Shown: positions 43,838-53,366, counted from the stretch's first letter. The stretch is DNA of 64,000 nt from Thermofilaceae archaeon (GCA_025057995.1 JANXEW010000001.1:372001-436000), one strand, 5' to 3'. A program made the numbers and translations. The notes: generated by a model not told the origin, from the letters alone.

Positions 43838-44950
43838 ATGGGTTTACAGTTCTCGGTCGAACGGCTTGAGCCCGATACTTTCAAAGTGGCGGCCATCGAA
43901 GGAGGCGTCAACGTAAGCTGGCTTTACGTGATCGACGTACTCCTCCATTACAGTTCCGCGAAGGTAAAAGTAGGAGGCGTCGCCGGAGTGTACACGCCTC
44001 GAGAGTATAGGGGTAGAGGGTTTTCCGCTGCCACTCTCCGGTACGCTGTAGAGTGGATGAAGGGTCAAGGCTACCCCCTGACTGCTCTCTTCGGGATCCA
44101 TGAGTACTACCATAAGTTCGGTTACGCGACCTTCATGGGTGAGCATACTGTGACGATGAGCTTGAGGGACTCTTCTAGAGTTGAGTCAGAAGACCTAGAT
44201 TGGGAGATATCCGACGACAGCGGGTATTTCAAGGAGGAGATCGCTGGAATCTATGAGACAACCAACGCTCTCTGGATCGGAGCGAGAGTTAGAGACCCCT
44301 CTACTTGGCCGGGCTTTAGAAAAGGGGTCTCGTGGGAGCATCCGGCTAAACCGTTAGTGTTGAAGAGCTCCGGGAGGGTTGTCGCATATGCTGCGTTCGA
44401 AAGGTGGCCGAGCCCGGAAGAGCTGCTTGTCGCAGAGGTTGGAGCGAAGGGCCATAGCGTAGAGCTCTACAGATCTCTTCTCAAGGTCCTTTACAAACTA
44501 GCCCTCGAGGAGCGTAAGAGCCACATAAAGGTTCACGCGCCTCCCGACCATCCTTTCACGCGATTAGCCAAAGTTTACGGCTGTACCGTCGAAAGCTTCT
44601 ACCCGTGGAGCGGGGGCGGTATGGCTCGTGTAACCAGGCTGAGAGAACTACTTGAAGCCATAAGGCCAGAGCTTGAGTTGAGGTCGAGAGACTTGGAAGG
44701 GTGTGTGACGATAAGGACGGGGGGAGAAGAGGTTACGTTAAGGTGCCGTAGAGGAGACGTGGACATCGAAGAGGGAGGTTCTTCAACGAATATCGTAGAG
44801 CTAGACCCGGGCGAAGCCGCCCAACTGGTATTAGGCTACAGTGACTTCGTCAGGATGCAGAGCAGGTCCAAGGCGCAGGGTAGCTTGAAAATCTTATCAA
44901 CGCTTTTCCCAAGCGGAGAACCTTACGTGTGGCAGCCGGACAGGTGGTAG
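43838..44950 (+). CDS. Eis-like GNAT acetyltransferase
   Basis: The 370-residue protein, from ATG 43838 (with GGGTG 7 bases upstream), has a first GNAT domain with the acetyl-CoA motif YRGRGFSAATLRYAVEWM and GIHEYYHKFGYAT, a second GNAT-like domain, and a C-terminal sterol-carrier-like part. This is the three-part layout of Eis/COG4552 N-acetyltransferases, which acetylate amines such as aminoglycosides or protein lysines. Substrate in archaea is unknown. Its 3' end is close to the glucan phosphorylase-like gene, but that gene has its own TATA. Confidence 0.78.
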   Translation: MGLQFSVERLEPDTFKVAAIEGGVNVSWLYVIDVLLHYSSAKVKVGGVAGVYTPREYRGRGFSAATLRYAVEWMKGQGYPLTALFGIHEYYHKFGYATFMGEHTVTMSLRDSSRVESEDLDWEISDDSGYFKEEIAGIYETTNALWIGARVRDPSTWPGFRKGVSWEHPAKPLVLKSSGRVVAYAAFERWPSPEELLVAEVGAKGHSVELYRSLLKVLYKLALEERKSHIKVHAPPDHPFTRLAKVYGCTVESFYPWSGGGMARVTRLRELLEAIRPELELRSRDLEGCVTIRTGGEEVTLRCRRGDVDIEEGGSSTNIVELDPGEAAQLVLGYSDFVRMQSRSKAQGSLKILSTLFPSGEPYVWQPDRW

Positions 44951-44957
44951 ACGGCCG

Positions 44958-44969
44958 TATATTTTATAA
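44958..44969 (+). promoter_or_regulatory. TATA box of the glucan phosphorylase-like gene
   Basis: TATATTTTATAA is centred about 26 bases before ATG 44991, so this ATG rather than the one at 44976 is the likely start of a leaderless mRNA. Inferred from spacing. Confidence 0.45.
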
Positions 44970-44990
44970 AAAGAGATGAGGCGTCCCTGC

Positions 44991-46631
44991 ATGGATCCTG
45001 AGGGTTTCGTAGTCCTAGTGGCTATGGAGATCCATCTCGACAACTTGCCTACCTACGCTGGCGGTTTGGGGCTTCTAGCTGGGGACCTCTTGTTCTCAGC
45101 TGCAGACTTGAACTACCCCATGGTTGGAGTTACGCTGCTTCACGACAAGGGCTACGTTTGGCACGATGTAAGCCAGGGTAAAGTCATCGACCACGAGGAA
45201 CCTTACAACCCTCTTGAACATTGTGAAAAACTCGACTTGAAGCTTAGGCTTGAGCTTAAGACAACCCCCATACACCTTTCTGTTTGGCGTTACAACGTTA
45301 AAGGGATACGAAGGGAAGTACCAGTCTATCTTCTAGACGCGAACGTGCCGGAGAACCCTCCTCAACTCCGGTCATTAACGTCACGGGTGTACATTGAAAG
45401 CAGTTGGGGGGAGAGGCTATTGAAAGAGCTCATCCTAGGGTTGGGAGCACTACAGTTGGTTGAGAAGCTTAGGTTGCCCGTCTCAAAGTTTCACCTCAAT
45501 GAAAGCCACGCAGGTTTTCTTGCGGTGGAGTTAATTAAGAGGAGCGGTAACTTGATGGACGTAAAACGGAAGGTGGTCTTTACTACTCATACTCCTCTCC
45601 CCCACGGCCACGAGGAGTTCGAATACAACCTTGTTGAGAAACACTACGAAGTTCCACAAGTAGTTAAGGAGGTTAGCCCAGGTAAGCTTAAGATGACTAG
45701 ATTGCTTGAAGCAGTCTCAGGCTACTACAACTGCGTCTCCCACAAGTTCAGCCTGGTACACAGACTCATCTTCCCCGGATCCGATCCCGAGTACATAACG
45801 AACGGCGTACACCACGTCAGATGGGTGTACAGTAGAGTGGCAGACTTCTACGACGAGAGGCTGCCCGGTTGGAGGGAGGAGCCTGGAAAGTTAACTTACG
45901 TAGTAGCCCAACCTTTAGAAAAGGTTTTAGCTGTGAAACGTGCTTGTAAGACAGCGTTAGTTGAGTACGTCAACAGCTGGGCATACTCTAATGGAACCTT
46001 CCAAGCCAGGGCGTTTACGGTAGCCGCCAGGAGGAGGATTACAGGCTACAAACGTTTAACGTTAATTCTCCAAGACTTGGAGCTACTAGAGGAGTTGGCT
46101 AAAAAACATGGTTTACAGCTGGTTTTCAGCGGTACTGTACATCCCGCGGATGGAAGCGGTAGAGGGGAGCTCTCCAAGATTCTAGATTTGGCTTCAACGC
46201 TCAAGCATGTGAAAATAGCGTTCATCGGAAAACGTGGTGTTAACCTTGAGAAACTTGTAGCAGCGGGCAGTGATCTGTGGCTTCACACGCCTAGACCGCC
46301 GTTCGAGGCTTGCGGGACGAGTTGGATGCGGGCAGCCCTCAACCTCACGCCGACTCTCGCTTCAAGGGACGGGGGAGTACTTGAGGCTATAGTGGATGGC
46401 CACAACGGATGGCTGTTCGGCAGGAACGTCATGCTGCCCAACGAGCCATTAGATGATAAAGAGGAAGCTGGAGACATGTACGCGAAGCTGAAGGAGGCTA
46501 TTGAACTCTATTATAGTAATCCTAAAGCTTACGCGTTAATTTGCGCTAGGAGTACCGCGACCATAGCTCCCTACTTTAACAGCCATAGGGCTCTTCTCGA
46601 GTACGTAGCTAGGGCCTACGTTCAGCCATGA
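44991..46631 (+). CDS. Glucan phosphorylase-like GT35 protein lacking the PLP lysine
   Basis: The 546-residue product has the GT35 landmarks: YAGGLGLLAGDLL near the start, HLNESHAGF, TTHTPLPHGHEEF, the FTVAARRRITGYKR segment, and RPPFEACGTSWMRAALN. In active alpha-glucan phosphorylases the last motif reads GTSGMK or GTGNMK, with the lysine bound to pyridoxal phosphate; here codon 46329-46331 gives Arg and the Gly before Met is Trp. The protein is much shorter than classical 830-residue enzymes. It may be a PLP-independent glycosyltransferase, or catalytically dead. The next gene overlaps by four bases. Confidence 0.75.
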   Translation: MDPEGFVVLVAMEIHLDNLPTYAGGLGLLAGDLLFSAADLNYPMVGVTLLHDKGYVWHDVSQGKVIDHEEPYNPLEHCEKLDLKLRLELKTTPIHLSVWRYNVKGIRREVPVYLLDANVPENPPQLRSLTSRVYIESSWGERLLKELILGLGALQLVEKLRLPVSKFHLNESHAGFLAVELIKRSGNLMDVKRKVVFTTHTPLPHGHEEFEYNLVEKHYEVPQVVKEVSPGKLKMTRLLEAVSGYYNCVSHKFSLVHRLIFPGSDPEYITNGVHHVRWVYSRVADFYDERLPGWREEPGKLTYVVAQPLEKVLAVKRACKTALVEYVNSWAYSNGTFQARAFTVAARRRITGYKRLTLILQDLELLEELAKKHGLQLVFSGTVHPADGSGRGELSKILDLASTLKHVKIAFIGKRGVNLEKLVAAGSDLWLHTPRPPFEACGTSWMRAALNLTPTLASRDGGVLEAIVDGHNGWLFGRNVMLPNEPLDDKEEAGDMYAKLKEAIELYYSNPKAYALICARSTATIAPYFNSHRALLEYVARAYVQP

Positions 46632-47188
46632 CTTGTATAGGAGCTGGAAACCTTCTCTACGCCCGTTTCTTCAATGAACCTCTTCTAGCGAAACTATTCA
46701 AAAACAGGGAATATATTTGTGAATTCTTCCAGTTGATCGTTAAACTCGCACGCAGGAACTTCTTCACGCTCGCCTGCCTTCGCTACGGTTCTGAAATCGC
46801 GGCAGCCGCCATCTACGTTTCAGAGATTCGTCCCTCAGTTCACGTTCTCGAGTTAGCCAAGCTACTAGCGGGCTTTTCCCCGAGGGTGTTAGTATCCTTC
46901 CCTTCACAAGCGAGGGAGTTCTTGAATTACTTCAAGGCTATACGGGATTTGAAACCTCGTTGCCACCTTCTCTTTATAGCCTCAGCTTACAAAGGGAGAG
47001 GTTACGGTTCTAAACTTTTGAAGTTAGTAGAGGATTGTTGCGCTAAGACTGGCTATAATTGGATCGTTCTAGATGTTTACCTCCGCAATCCAGCTCTACA
47101 CTTTTACTTGAAGAGAGGCTATAAGCCGATCACTTTAGTGAAGTGGTGGGGAGTCGCTTACGTAGTGATGGCTAAGAGGTTGAAGTAG
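46628..47188 (+). CDS. GNAT-family acetyltransferase
   Basis: The 186-residue protein carries the GNAT acetyl-CoA loop in LLFIASAYKGRGYGSKLLKLVED (an RGYGS P-loop-like motif) followed by VLDVYLRNPALHFYLKRGY, the usual end of the fold. Its ATG overlaps the stop of the phosphorylase-like gene (ATGA), so they are translated together. The N-terminal half is a less typical extension. Substrate is unknown. Confidence 0.75.
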   Translation: MTCIGAGNLLYARFFNEPLLAKLFKNREYICEFFQLIVKLARRNFFTLACLRYGSEIAAAAIYVSEIRPSVHVLELAKLLAGFSPRVLVSFPSQAREFLNYFKAIRDLKPRCHLLFIASAYKGRGYGSKLLKLVEDCCAKTGYNWIVLDVYLRNPALHFYLKRGYKPITLVKWWGVAYVVMAKRLK

Positions 47189-47355
47189 AGTTACGCTAGT
47201 CAGTTCATAACGTTAACGTAATTATATAGAGAACGTGATTCGTATTTGGTTGTTTCTAAGTTAAAAACATCGTAGAAGGCGTCTTGAGTTAGATGCTTCT
47301 CCCGGAGAGGTTACTTTCGTGATCTTTACATGTTTTCAATCCCGCTTTAAGAGTG

Positions 47356-47375
47356 GTATTACCGTCAGGTAATAC
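47356..47375 (+). promoter_or_regulatory. Palindromic operator over the vapBC promoter
   Basis: GTATTACC at 47356-47363 and GGTAATAC at 47368-47375 form a perfect 8-bp inverted repeat with a 4-base centre. It directly abuts the TATA (ATACTTAAAAAT, 47372-47383) of the toxin-antitoxin genes, the position expected for VapB autorepression. The palindrome is seen directly; the binding protein is inferred. Confidence 0.55.
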
Positions 47376-47403
47376 TTAAAAATGTTTACGATTGGGTAGA
47401 CCC

Positions 47404-47631
47404 GTGGGGAAAGTCGTCGTTTCCGCTAAGATCGAGAGGGAGCTGTACGAGAAGGTCAAAAGATACAAGATTCCGGTTAGCGTCGTCATCAGAAGAGCTT
47501 TAGAAGAAGAAGTCGCTCGCGTTGAAGAGAAGGAGGTTGAAGTTGCTCTTGAGAAAGCTGGGAGAATACTAGAGAAAGTACCTAGGGGCGAGTTTGTAGA
47601 GATCATCAGGTCAAGCCGAGAGGAAAGATGA
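47404..47631 (+). CDS. vapB: VapB-type antitoxin
   Basis: The roughly 75-residue product starts MGKVVVSAKIERELYEKVKRY, a ribbon-helix-helix-like N-terminus followed by IPVSVVIRRALEEEVAR and a charged C-terminal helix that would wrap the toxin, the standard archaeal VapB. GTG 47404 is 25-27 bases from the TATA, so it is preferred over TTG 47392. It overlaps the toxin gene by four bases. It should bind the operator upstream and neutralise the PIN toxin. Confidence 0.82.
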   Translation: MGKVVVSAKIERELYEKVKRYKIPVSVVIRRALEEEVARVEEKEVEVALEKAGRILEKVPRGEFVEIIRSSREER

Positions 47632-48071
47632 AGTTTCTATACGACGCATCCGCTCTGTTGAACTTGTTGAGAGAGCTTAAGGCTGACGCGAGAAGCGTGC
47701 TTAAAGGACACTACATACTCTCGTTGACAAAGTATGAAGTGGGTAACGCTGTGTGGAAGGAGGCGTGCCTTAGAAGAAGGCTCAGCGTAGAAGAGGCTGA
47801 GGAGCTTTTAAGGTTGCTTAACGTCGTATACAAACTCCTTGATGTAGTTGAACCATTCGATTGGGACCTTGTATTAAAAGTCGCATGCGCCCTAGAAGTG
47901 ACGGTGTACGATTCAGCTTACATAGTCACGTCGATTGAACGGGGTTTTACACTAGTTACCGATGACGAAAAACTTAGACGTAAATCCGAGTCTAGCTCAC
48001 GGCATTTGAAGGAGCTACTGGGTAGAGAACCATTAATCTTATGCAGCGAGGATGTTGCCAAGTTACGATAA
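47628..48071 (+). CDS. vapC: VapC-type PIN-domain toxin
   Basis: The 147-residue protein has the PIN-domain acid set: FLYDASALLNLL (Asp6), YEVGNAVW (Glu), VTVYDSAYI (Asp) and LVTDDEKL (Asp), forming a magnesium-dependent ribonuclease site. Its ATG overlaps the antitoxin stop. VapC toxins cleave tRNA or rRNA when freed from VapB. Full length, with intact catalytic residues. No plasmid or mobile element signs next to it were seen. Confidence 0.85.
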   Translation: MKFLYDASALLNLLRELKADARSVLKGHYILSLTKYEVGNAVWKEACLRRRLSVEEAEELLRLLNVVYKLLDVVEPFDWDLVLKVACALEVTVYDSAYIVTSIERGFTLVTDDEKLRRKSESSSRHLKELLGREPLILCSEDVAKLR

Positions 48072-48315
48072 ACGCTCCTAACAGCCGTCCGCACTGGGCC
48101 TCTCATGATCCTACAGTTGAGGCGAAGCTTGATGTAAGTAAGAACGTCTAACAAAATAATTACGGGCTTTTAAGGGGTTTTCCCCCACCGGGTCTTTAGA
48201 CCTTGCGGCGGCTACCTACGTTAACCAGCTTCAAAGGCCAGAATACTTGAGGCTGAGTAGTTTCGGGTTACAATCACCGATATATCTAAGTTTTTGAGTT
48301 TGAACTTTCTACTAT
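48072..48315. other. Intergenic region with two short hairpins before nurA
   Basis: This 244-base gap holds GGGG-TTTT-CCCC at 48174-48185 and GGTCTTTAGACC at 48191-48202, two adjacent hairpins that may mark the vapC terminator or part of a small RNA. The AT-rich tract near 48280-48300 (GATATATCTAAG) can act as nurA promoter. No coding frame is supported. Confidence 0.35.
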
Positions 48316-49518
48316 ATGGCTTTCAGCAACGTTACATTAAGCACTGTCGAGAGCGTGATCAAAAAGGTTGAGGAGAGAGTCAAGTCGCTTGCTAACCCGA
48401 TCGAAGGGGAACAATACTCTAGCGTAGGTTTCGTCGACGGCAGCTACGTGATGGATGAGAGACGTGGCGTGTACGTTTTAGCCCTCTCAGCTGCTACAAT
48501 CCTAGTGGAAGGGGGCAGGATGGAGGGTTTACTGAAAGGTAGCTCGAAGCCTCAAGTTACAGTTCTCATCCCTAAAAGCTTCGGCGAAGCTAGGGCGAGC
48601 TTACTCATGTCGATACTTGAACTACTTGGAGCTCTAGACCTTGTTAACAGGGGTGTTCAAGCGGTCTTCCTTGACGGAAGCTATGTTTCCGAGTTGATGG
48701 TTCCTTTTGGACACCCTAGGGACGCATACGAGAATTTTACGTCCACTTTTGAACACAAGGTTGACGGGATACTTGATAAGTGGGGTAAGGCTGTTGAGAA
48801 AGCTTCAGAGAGCGCTCCGGCAGGCGAACCGTTGAGTGCCTTCTCGTCTTTGCTCAAGGAAGTGAACGCTTGCGCGTGCGAACTATATACTGAGCTCGTA
48901 AGCTCTTCAGACAACCAGGTTAGCAAGAAAGAAGCACTAGACTTTAGTTTCGTTTTCTGCGAGTCGACGGCTTTCCTGGCGTTGCTGGACAACTTTCTCG
49001 CTGCATGTAGAAACAGCTCAGTCTACCCCTATTGGGTAGCTAAAGACGCTGAGAGCAGGTATGTTGTCGAAAGAGAGGGGGTTGAAGGTTGGCTGAACGA
49101 TTTAACTCTGTTGGACTACTCGTGGAAGGAGCTGGACTACGCGTACACGGAGCTGGAGGGTAAGAAGCTCCATAGGCCAAAGCCGTGCGCCGTCTGGGAA
49201 CCTATACTGGGCAAGTTGTACGAGAATTGGGGGGAGAACCGCGTAAGCTATTTTAAGCTAGCTAAGGTAGGCCCCGTCTCTCAGATGACTTACCCTAGAT
49301 TCGCCGAGGGCGGTGCAGCGCGCACGGCTGTAGCTACGCTTCTAACTCTAGCCGACAAGAGAGGTTACCCGAGGCCTCTCAGCTACGTGCACCACATTGC
49401 GGTCCTTAACCCGGAGTTGGCTAAGCTTTTAGCGGACGAGCTCTACCGTAGGGAAAATAACCCTATCGTGAAGTACATGCTAGCGCCCTCTGGGAGGGTT
49501 TCAGCAGGATTAAGGTGA
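48316..49518 (+). CDS. nurA: NurA 5'-3' nuclease
   Basis: The 400-residue product has the RNase H-like NurA core: a first acidic motif GFVDGSYVMDERRG, a second AVFLDGSYVSELM, and late residues around QMTYPRFAEG, with a C-terminal HHIAVLNPELAKLL helix. It resects DNA ends with the HerA ATPase during archaeal double-strand break repair. Its stop overlaps the start of herA by four bases (GTGA), and mre11 and rad50 are not in the window. The catalytic aspartates are present. Confidence 0.9.
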   Translation: MAFSNVTLSTVESVIKKVEERVKSLANPIEGEQYSSVGFVDGSYVMDERRGVYVLALSAATILVEGGRMEGLLKGSSKPQVTVLIPKSFGEARASLLMSILELLGALDLVNRGVQAVFLDGSYVSELMVPFGHPRDAYENFTSTFEHKVDGILDKWGKAVEKASESAPAGEPLSAFSSLLKEVNACACELYTELVSSSDNQVSKKEALDFSFVFCESTAFLALLDNFLAACRNSSVYPYWVAKDAESRYVVEREGVEGWLNDLTLLDYSWKELDYAYTELEGKKLHRPKPCAVWEPILGKLYENWGENRVSYFKLAKVGPVSQMTYPRFAEGGAARTAVATLLTLADKRGYPRPLSYVHHIAVLNPELAKLLADELYRRENNPIVKYMLAPSGRVSAGLR

Positions 49519-51212
49519 AGGATATGCTCGAAGTTGGTAGGGTAGTTACGGTTTACGGTCGAAGTCTACTGCGTTTCGCAGCTTTCGAGGATAAAGTCCA
49601 CACGCTCTTAAAGCCTGGAGCCTACGTGAAAGTCGAGTGCGGAGGCTCTTGGGCTTACGCTATGATCGTCAGCTTCAACCTCCTAGACGAGTTGTATAGA
49701 AAGGGGAGGATCGTCGAAGAGCTTGAAGGGTACACGGATCTGAGACCAGCTAGAAACGAGCTTATCGCGATGCTCTTGGGGGTTGACACCGGTGACGGGA
49801 TACGGAGAGGTGTACCTGAGCTGCCTCGCCCAGGCCAGAAAGTCTTCCTCGTAGAAAGGGATGACCTTTCGAGAATAGCTGGCTCAGGGGATTTAGAGAT
49901 AGGTCGCCTCAGCTTCGATGGAAGCGTACCTTTCACCCTCTCACTAAACATGCTTTGCTCCCGACACTTCGCTGTACTCGCCATGACGGGGGCTGGGAAG
50001 TCCAACACGGTAGCTGTGATCCTCTCCTCCCTCCTTGAAAATTACTCGTACCCTCGGATTATAGTCATAGATACGCACAACGAGTACGTACCTCTCGCAG
50101 CCCGCTTTAAAACGGCTAGAGTTTCATCGCCAGCCGGTAGAACGGCACGCTTAGTTGAGACGAGGTACGGCATAGCTCCGACCCCTTTGGAAGTCCCCCT
50201 TTGGACGTTGGGCTTAGAAGAGATCGCTGGGCTCCTAAAGCTCGATCCCTCGAGAGCTACAAAACAACTCTTGTACCTTCGCAACGCTCTACAGGAAGTA
50301 AGGAGGAGAAGGTACTCTGCGGCTGGCGCAGACGATGTAGTTTACTTTGAAGCGGAAGAACTGAAGGAGGCGGTTGAGAGCCAGGCGAGGCCTGGAAGGT
50401 ACACGGATAGATCTCTCGATGACTTGATCCTTAAGATAGATTCTCTACTCGAGAACGCTGATGTAAAGTACGTGACTAAACCGGTGGCTAGCTCCAAACT
50501 TTACGAGTCGTTAGATCTCAGGGAACCCCAGAGGAGCGTTGAAACTTACGTGAAAGTGTACGAGCAGCTACTTCAACCTGGTTTAACGATAGTTGCTCTA
50601 GGAGGTTTACCCAGCGATGCACAAGCGTCCACGGCTGCAACGATACTCAAATCCCTCTGGAGGTTGATAACAGCTAGTGTCTTAGCTGGAAACCCTCAAC
50701 CAACCCTCCTTATAGTCGAAGAAGCTCACAACTACGCTCCCCAAGGTCGATGGGGTCCGGCACGGGACATCCTAGAAAGAATCGCTAAAGAAGGAAGAAA
50801 GTTCGGCATCGGTATAGGCGTCGTCAGCCAGAGACCCAGAGAGCTTTCACAGACCCTGCTCGCACAGTGTGGTACGCTCATAGCGTTGAGGACAGCCAAC
50901 CCGCGGGACCAAGAGTACATTTTAAGCAGTATGGAGGACGTAGTAAGCGAGATGGTCGAAGGGCTCTCAGGCTTAACAACCGGAGAGGCTCTTATATCTG
51001 GATCCGCTGCTCCAATTCCAGCAATAGCGAAGGTTCACGATTTCCAAGCAAAGAGCGGCATCACGCTCGGAGGCAAAGACATCGACTGGCGTGGAGAATG
51101 GAGTAGACAGCCTCGAGCTGTAAACTTAACCCCATACCTCATCGGAGAGATCTCTGAAGAGATTAGCGAAAAAGAAAAAGAGGAGTCAACAATTGAAAAG
51201 TACTTCATGTAA
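49515..51212 (+). CDS. herA: HerA DNA translocase ATPase
   Basis: The 565-residue protein has the HerA features: an N-terminal HAS barrel, Walker A GAGKSN (within MTGAGKSNTVAVILSSLL), the sequence IDTHNEYVPLA, Walker B LLIVEEAHNYAP, the GIGIGVVSQRPRELS region with arginine finger, and a C-terminal brace. It forms a hexamer that drives NurA along DNA. The GTG at 49515 overlaps nurA; an ATG at 49524 is the alternative. Full length for the family. Confidence 0.95.
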   Translation: MKDMLEVGRVVTVYGRSLLRFAAFEDKVHTLLKPGAYVKVECGGSWAYAMIVSFNLLDELYRKGRIVEELEGYTDLRPARNELIAMLLGVDTGDGIRRGVPELPRPGQKVFLVERDDLSRIAGSGDLEIGRLSFDGSVPFTLSLNMLCSRHFAVLAMTGAGKSNTVAVILSSLLENYSYPRIIVIDTHNEYVPLAARFKTARVSSPAGRTARLVETRYGIAPTPLEVPLWTLGLEEIAGLLKLDPSRATKQLLYLRNALQEVRRRRYSAAGADDVVYFEAEELKEAVESQARPGRYTDRSLDDLILKIDSLLENADVKYVTKPVASSKLYESLDLREPQRSVETYVKVYEQLLQPGLTIVALGGLPSDAQASTAATILKSLWRLITASVLAGNPQPTLLIVEEAHNYAPQGRWGPARDILERIAKEGRKFGIGIGVVSQRPRELSQTLLAQCGTLIALRTANPRDQEYILSSMEDVVSEMVEGLSGLTTGEALISGSAAPIPAIAKVHDFQAKSGITLGGKDIDWRGEWSRQPRAVNLTPYLIGEISEEISEKEKEESTIEKYFM

Positions 51213-51333
51213 ACCACCCTGACCCGGGAGAGTCGAGGCTAGCTTAAATTCAGGTTCCATATAGATACTTAAAACCTCTACCTACTCTCTTCATTGACAC
51301 TTTTATAGTATTCAAAAAATGTTTATGATAAAG

Positions 51334-51344
51334 CTTATATATAA
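51334..51344 (+). promoter_or_regulatory. TATA box of the Dpp/Opp transporter operon
   Basis: CTTATATATAA is centred about 26 bases before ATG 51366, predicting a leaderless transcript for the binding protein. Inferred from spacing. Confidence 0.55.
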
Positions 51345-51365
51345 CGATTTAAATCAGTTTTCTTG

Positions 51366-53285
51366 ATGGGAGCAAGATTTGGAAAAAAATATAAATGGGT
51401 TATAATCGCTTCTGCCATCCTCGTAATATGGTCCTTGCTTCTCCCTCTAGCTTACTCTCAGCAAGAAGAGAGGAAACCCCTGTTCGTAGGCGCATGGCCT
51501 TACCTCCTGCCTCCTGAGGGTCATTTCAACACGTTTGTCACGGGTGCGTTAACCTTCGGCATCTATCATCAAGTTATTCAGGAGCCCTTAGCCTTATACT
51601 TGTGGCACAACGATACTTACGTACCCTGCCTAGCTACCTCTTGGGAGATCACCGGAGATTATTTTGTTGTGAACCTTAGACGTGGTGTAACTTTCCATGA
51701 CGGTACACCTTTCACTGCTAGGGATGTTGCTGGAACTTGGTTGATCCATTACATACTAAATCACCCGTTGTACTCTCTAGGGTTTGTAGACAGGGTTGAG
51801 ATAGTCGAAGACTACACGGTTAGATTCCGCATAAAGAGACCGTCACCGATACTTGTAAGGTACATTCTACGCGAACCCGTTAGGCCGTACTCCACGTACA
51901 AGGAGTTCGTAGACAAGGCGATGGACTTCATGAACCAAGGGCTGTCACCTACTTCTGATCCGGTTAAACAATTGGCTGCAGACTTCAGAAACTTCAGGCC
52001 CGAGCAGTACATAGGTACTGGACCCTTCATGTGGACTGGGGAAATAACGGAGGCGGAAGTCTGGTTCAAGTTCTACGAGAATTACTGGAACAAGGATAGG
52101 GTGAAGTTTAAGTGGTTAAAGCTTGTCAATGGCGAGACACCGCAAGTTACTCCTCACGTGTTAGCTAAGGAAGTTGACTACGCTACGCACGGCTTCCCAC
52201 CTGCTACGGAGCAACAGTTCAAGGAGTTAGGAATCAGGATCATTAGACCTCCAATATACTCGGGTCCTGCGATACAGTTCAATATGAAGATATGGCCGTT
52301 GAGCGAGGTATGGTTTAGGAAAGCGATAGCCTACGCGATCAATACTACTGAAAACGGTTGGGTATCACTATCGGAGTCAGGAAGACCCGTGAGGCATGCG
52401 ACTGGGCTCCCGATAGAACTCGCGGACATTTGGTTGACCAGCGAAACCAAACAGAAACTCGAGGTATTCGAGTACAACCCAGACAAGGCTTCACAGATGT
52501 TGCGTGAGAATGGTTTCACGAAGGGAGCTGACGGTTTCTGGCGCTACCCCAACGGTACAGTCGTAGAGTTTGAGCTTATATTCCCAGCTGAGTTTGCAGA
52601 CTGGTCCGCAGCTGCGGCTAACGCTGCAGCCCAGTTGACGAAATTCGGCATCAAAGTTACTCCCAGGGCTATAACGTTCACACAGCATCCGATCGAGGTC
52701 TGGGAGGGTAGGTTCCAGCTGGCTATCCAGAGCTGGGGCGGCGGCGCCAACCCGCACCCCTACTTCCACTTCTATCAAGCTTTCATGTACTGGAATGAGA
52801 AAGAAGCAGGCGTCGGGCAGGGAAGACCCGGTATCAGCTTCCCGTTGATTCAGAGCACAAAGTGTTGTGGAACAGTCAACATTCGAGAGCTTGTGGCTGG
52901 CGTAGCTGAAGGTTTTGATATGGAGCGCGTCAAGCGGGGTACCAATACACTAGCATTGGTCTTTAACGAACTCTTACCATGCGTAATCCTTTGGCAGAGG
53001 TATGGAAACAACCCGGCGCTTGATGGTATAAGAGTTACCGGTTGGCCTCCCGATGGCGATCCTATATTCAAGAACCCGCCGTACGGCGATGCTTTCACAG
53101 TTTTCATGTTGCTAACCGGTTACGGTATCAGGCCTACGCCGCAAAATATGCCTGCCGCTGAGACGCCACCTGCTGAACAGCCAGCCCAACCAGGGCTTGA
53201 CTTGACGATGATTATCGTAGCTGTAGTCGTCGTCGCCATAATCATCGCTGCTTTACTCTTCGTCAAGCGTGGAAAGAAAAGCTAA
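51366..53285 (+). CDS. ABC oligopeptide/sugar-binding protein (SBP_bac_5), membrane-anchored
   Basis: The 639-residue protein has an N-terminal signal segment (about 8-30), the SBP_bac_5 fold with VNLRRGVTFHDGTPFTARDV (a hallmark), AIAYAINTTE, and a late GTNTLALVFNELLP, then a Pro/Ala/Glu-rich linker (PAAETPPAEQPAQP) and a C-terminal membrane helix (about 615-633). It captures oligopeptides or, in many archaea, oligosaccharides outside the cell and hands them to the permeases coded next. The C-terminal anchor is the typical archaeal solution for lipoprotein-free cells. Substrate cannot be told; the nearby GH2 and GH35 enzymes favour sugars as much as peptides. Confidence 0.85.
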   Translation: MGARFGKKYKWVIIASAILVIWSLLLPLAYSQQEERKPLFVGAWPYLLPPEGHFNTFVTGALTFGIYHQVIQEPLALYLWHNDTYVPCLATSWEITGDYFVVNLRRGVTFHDGTPFTARDVAGTWLIHYILNHPLYSLGFVDRVEIVEDYTVRFRIKRPSPILVRYILREPVRPYSTYKEFVDKAMDFMNQGLSPTSDPVKQLAADFRNFRPEQYIGTGPFMWTGEITEAEVWFKFYENYWNKDRVKFKWLKLVNGETPQVTPHVLAKEVDYATHGFPPATEQQFKELGIRIIRPPIYSGPAIQFNMKIWPLSEVWFRKAIAYAINTTENGWVSLSESGRPVRHATGLPIELADIWLTSETKQKLEVFEYNPDKASQMLRENGFTKGADGFWRYPNGTVVEFELIFPAEFADWSAAAANAAAQLTKFGIKVTPRAITFTQHPIEVWEGRFQLAIQSWGGGANPHPYFHFYQAFMYWNEKEAGVGQGRPGISFPLIQSTKCCGTVNIRELVAGVAEGFDMERVKRGTNTLALVFNELLPCVILWQRYGNNPALDGIRVTGWPPDGDPIFKNPPYGDAFTVFMLLTGYGIRPTPQNMPAAETPPAEQPAQPGLDLTMIIVAVVVVAIIIAALLFVKRGKKS

Positions 53286-53366
53286 ATTTTCGATCTAATA
53301 TTTTATATTTTTTCTTTAGCTAGTTTTATATAGTGAGTCATCTGGTATCTCTCGGAAGGTGAAAGA

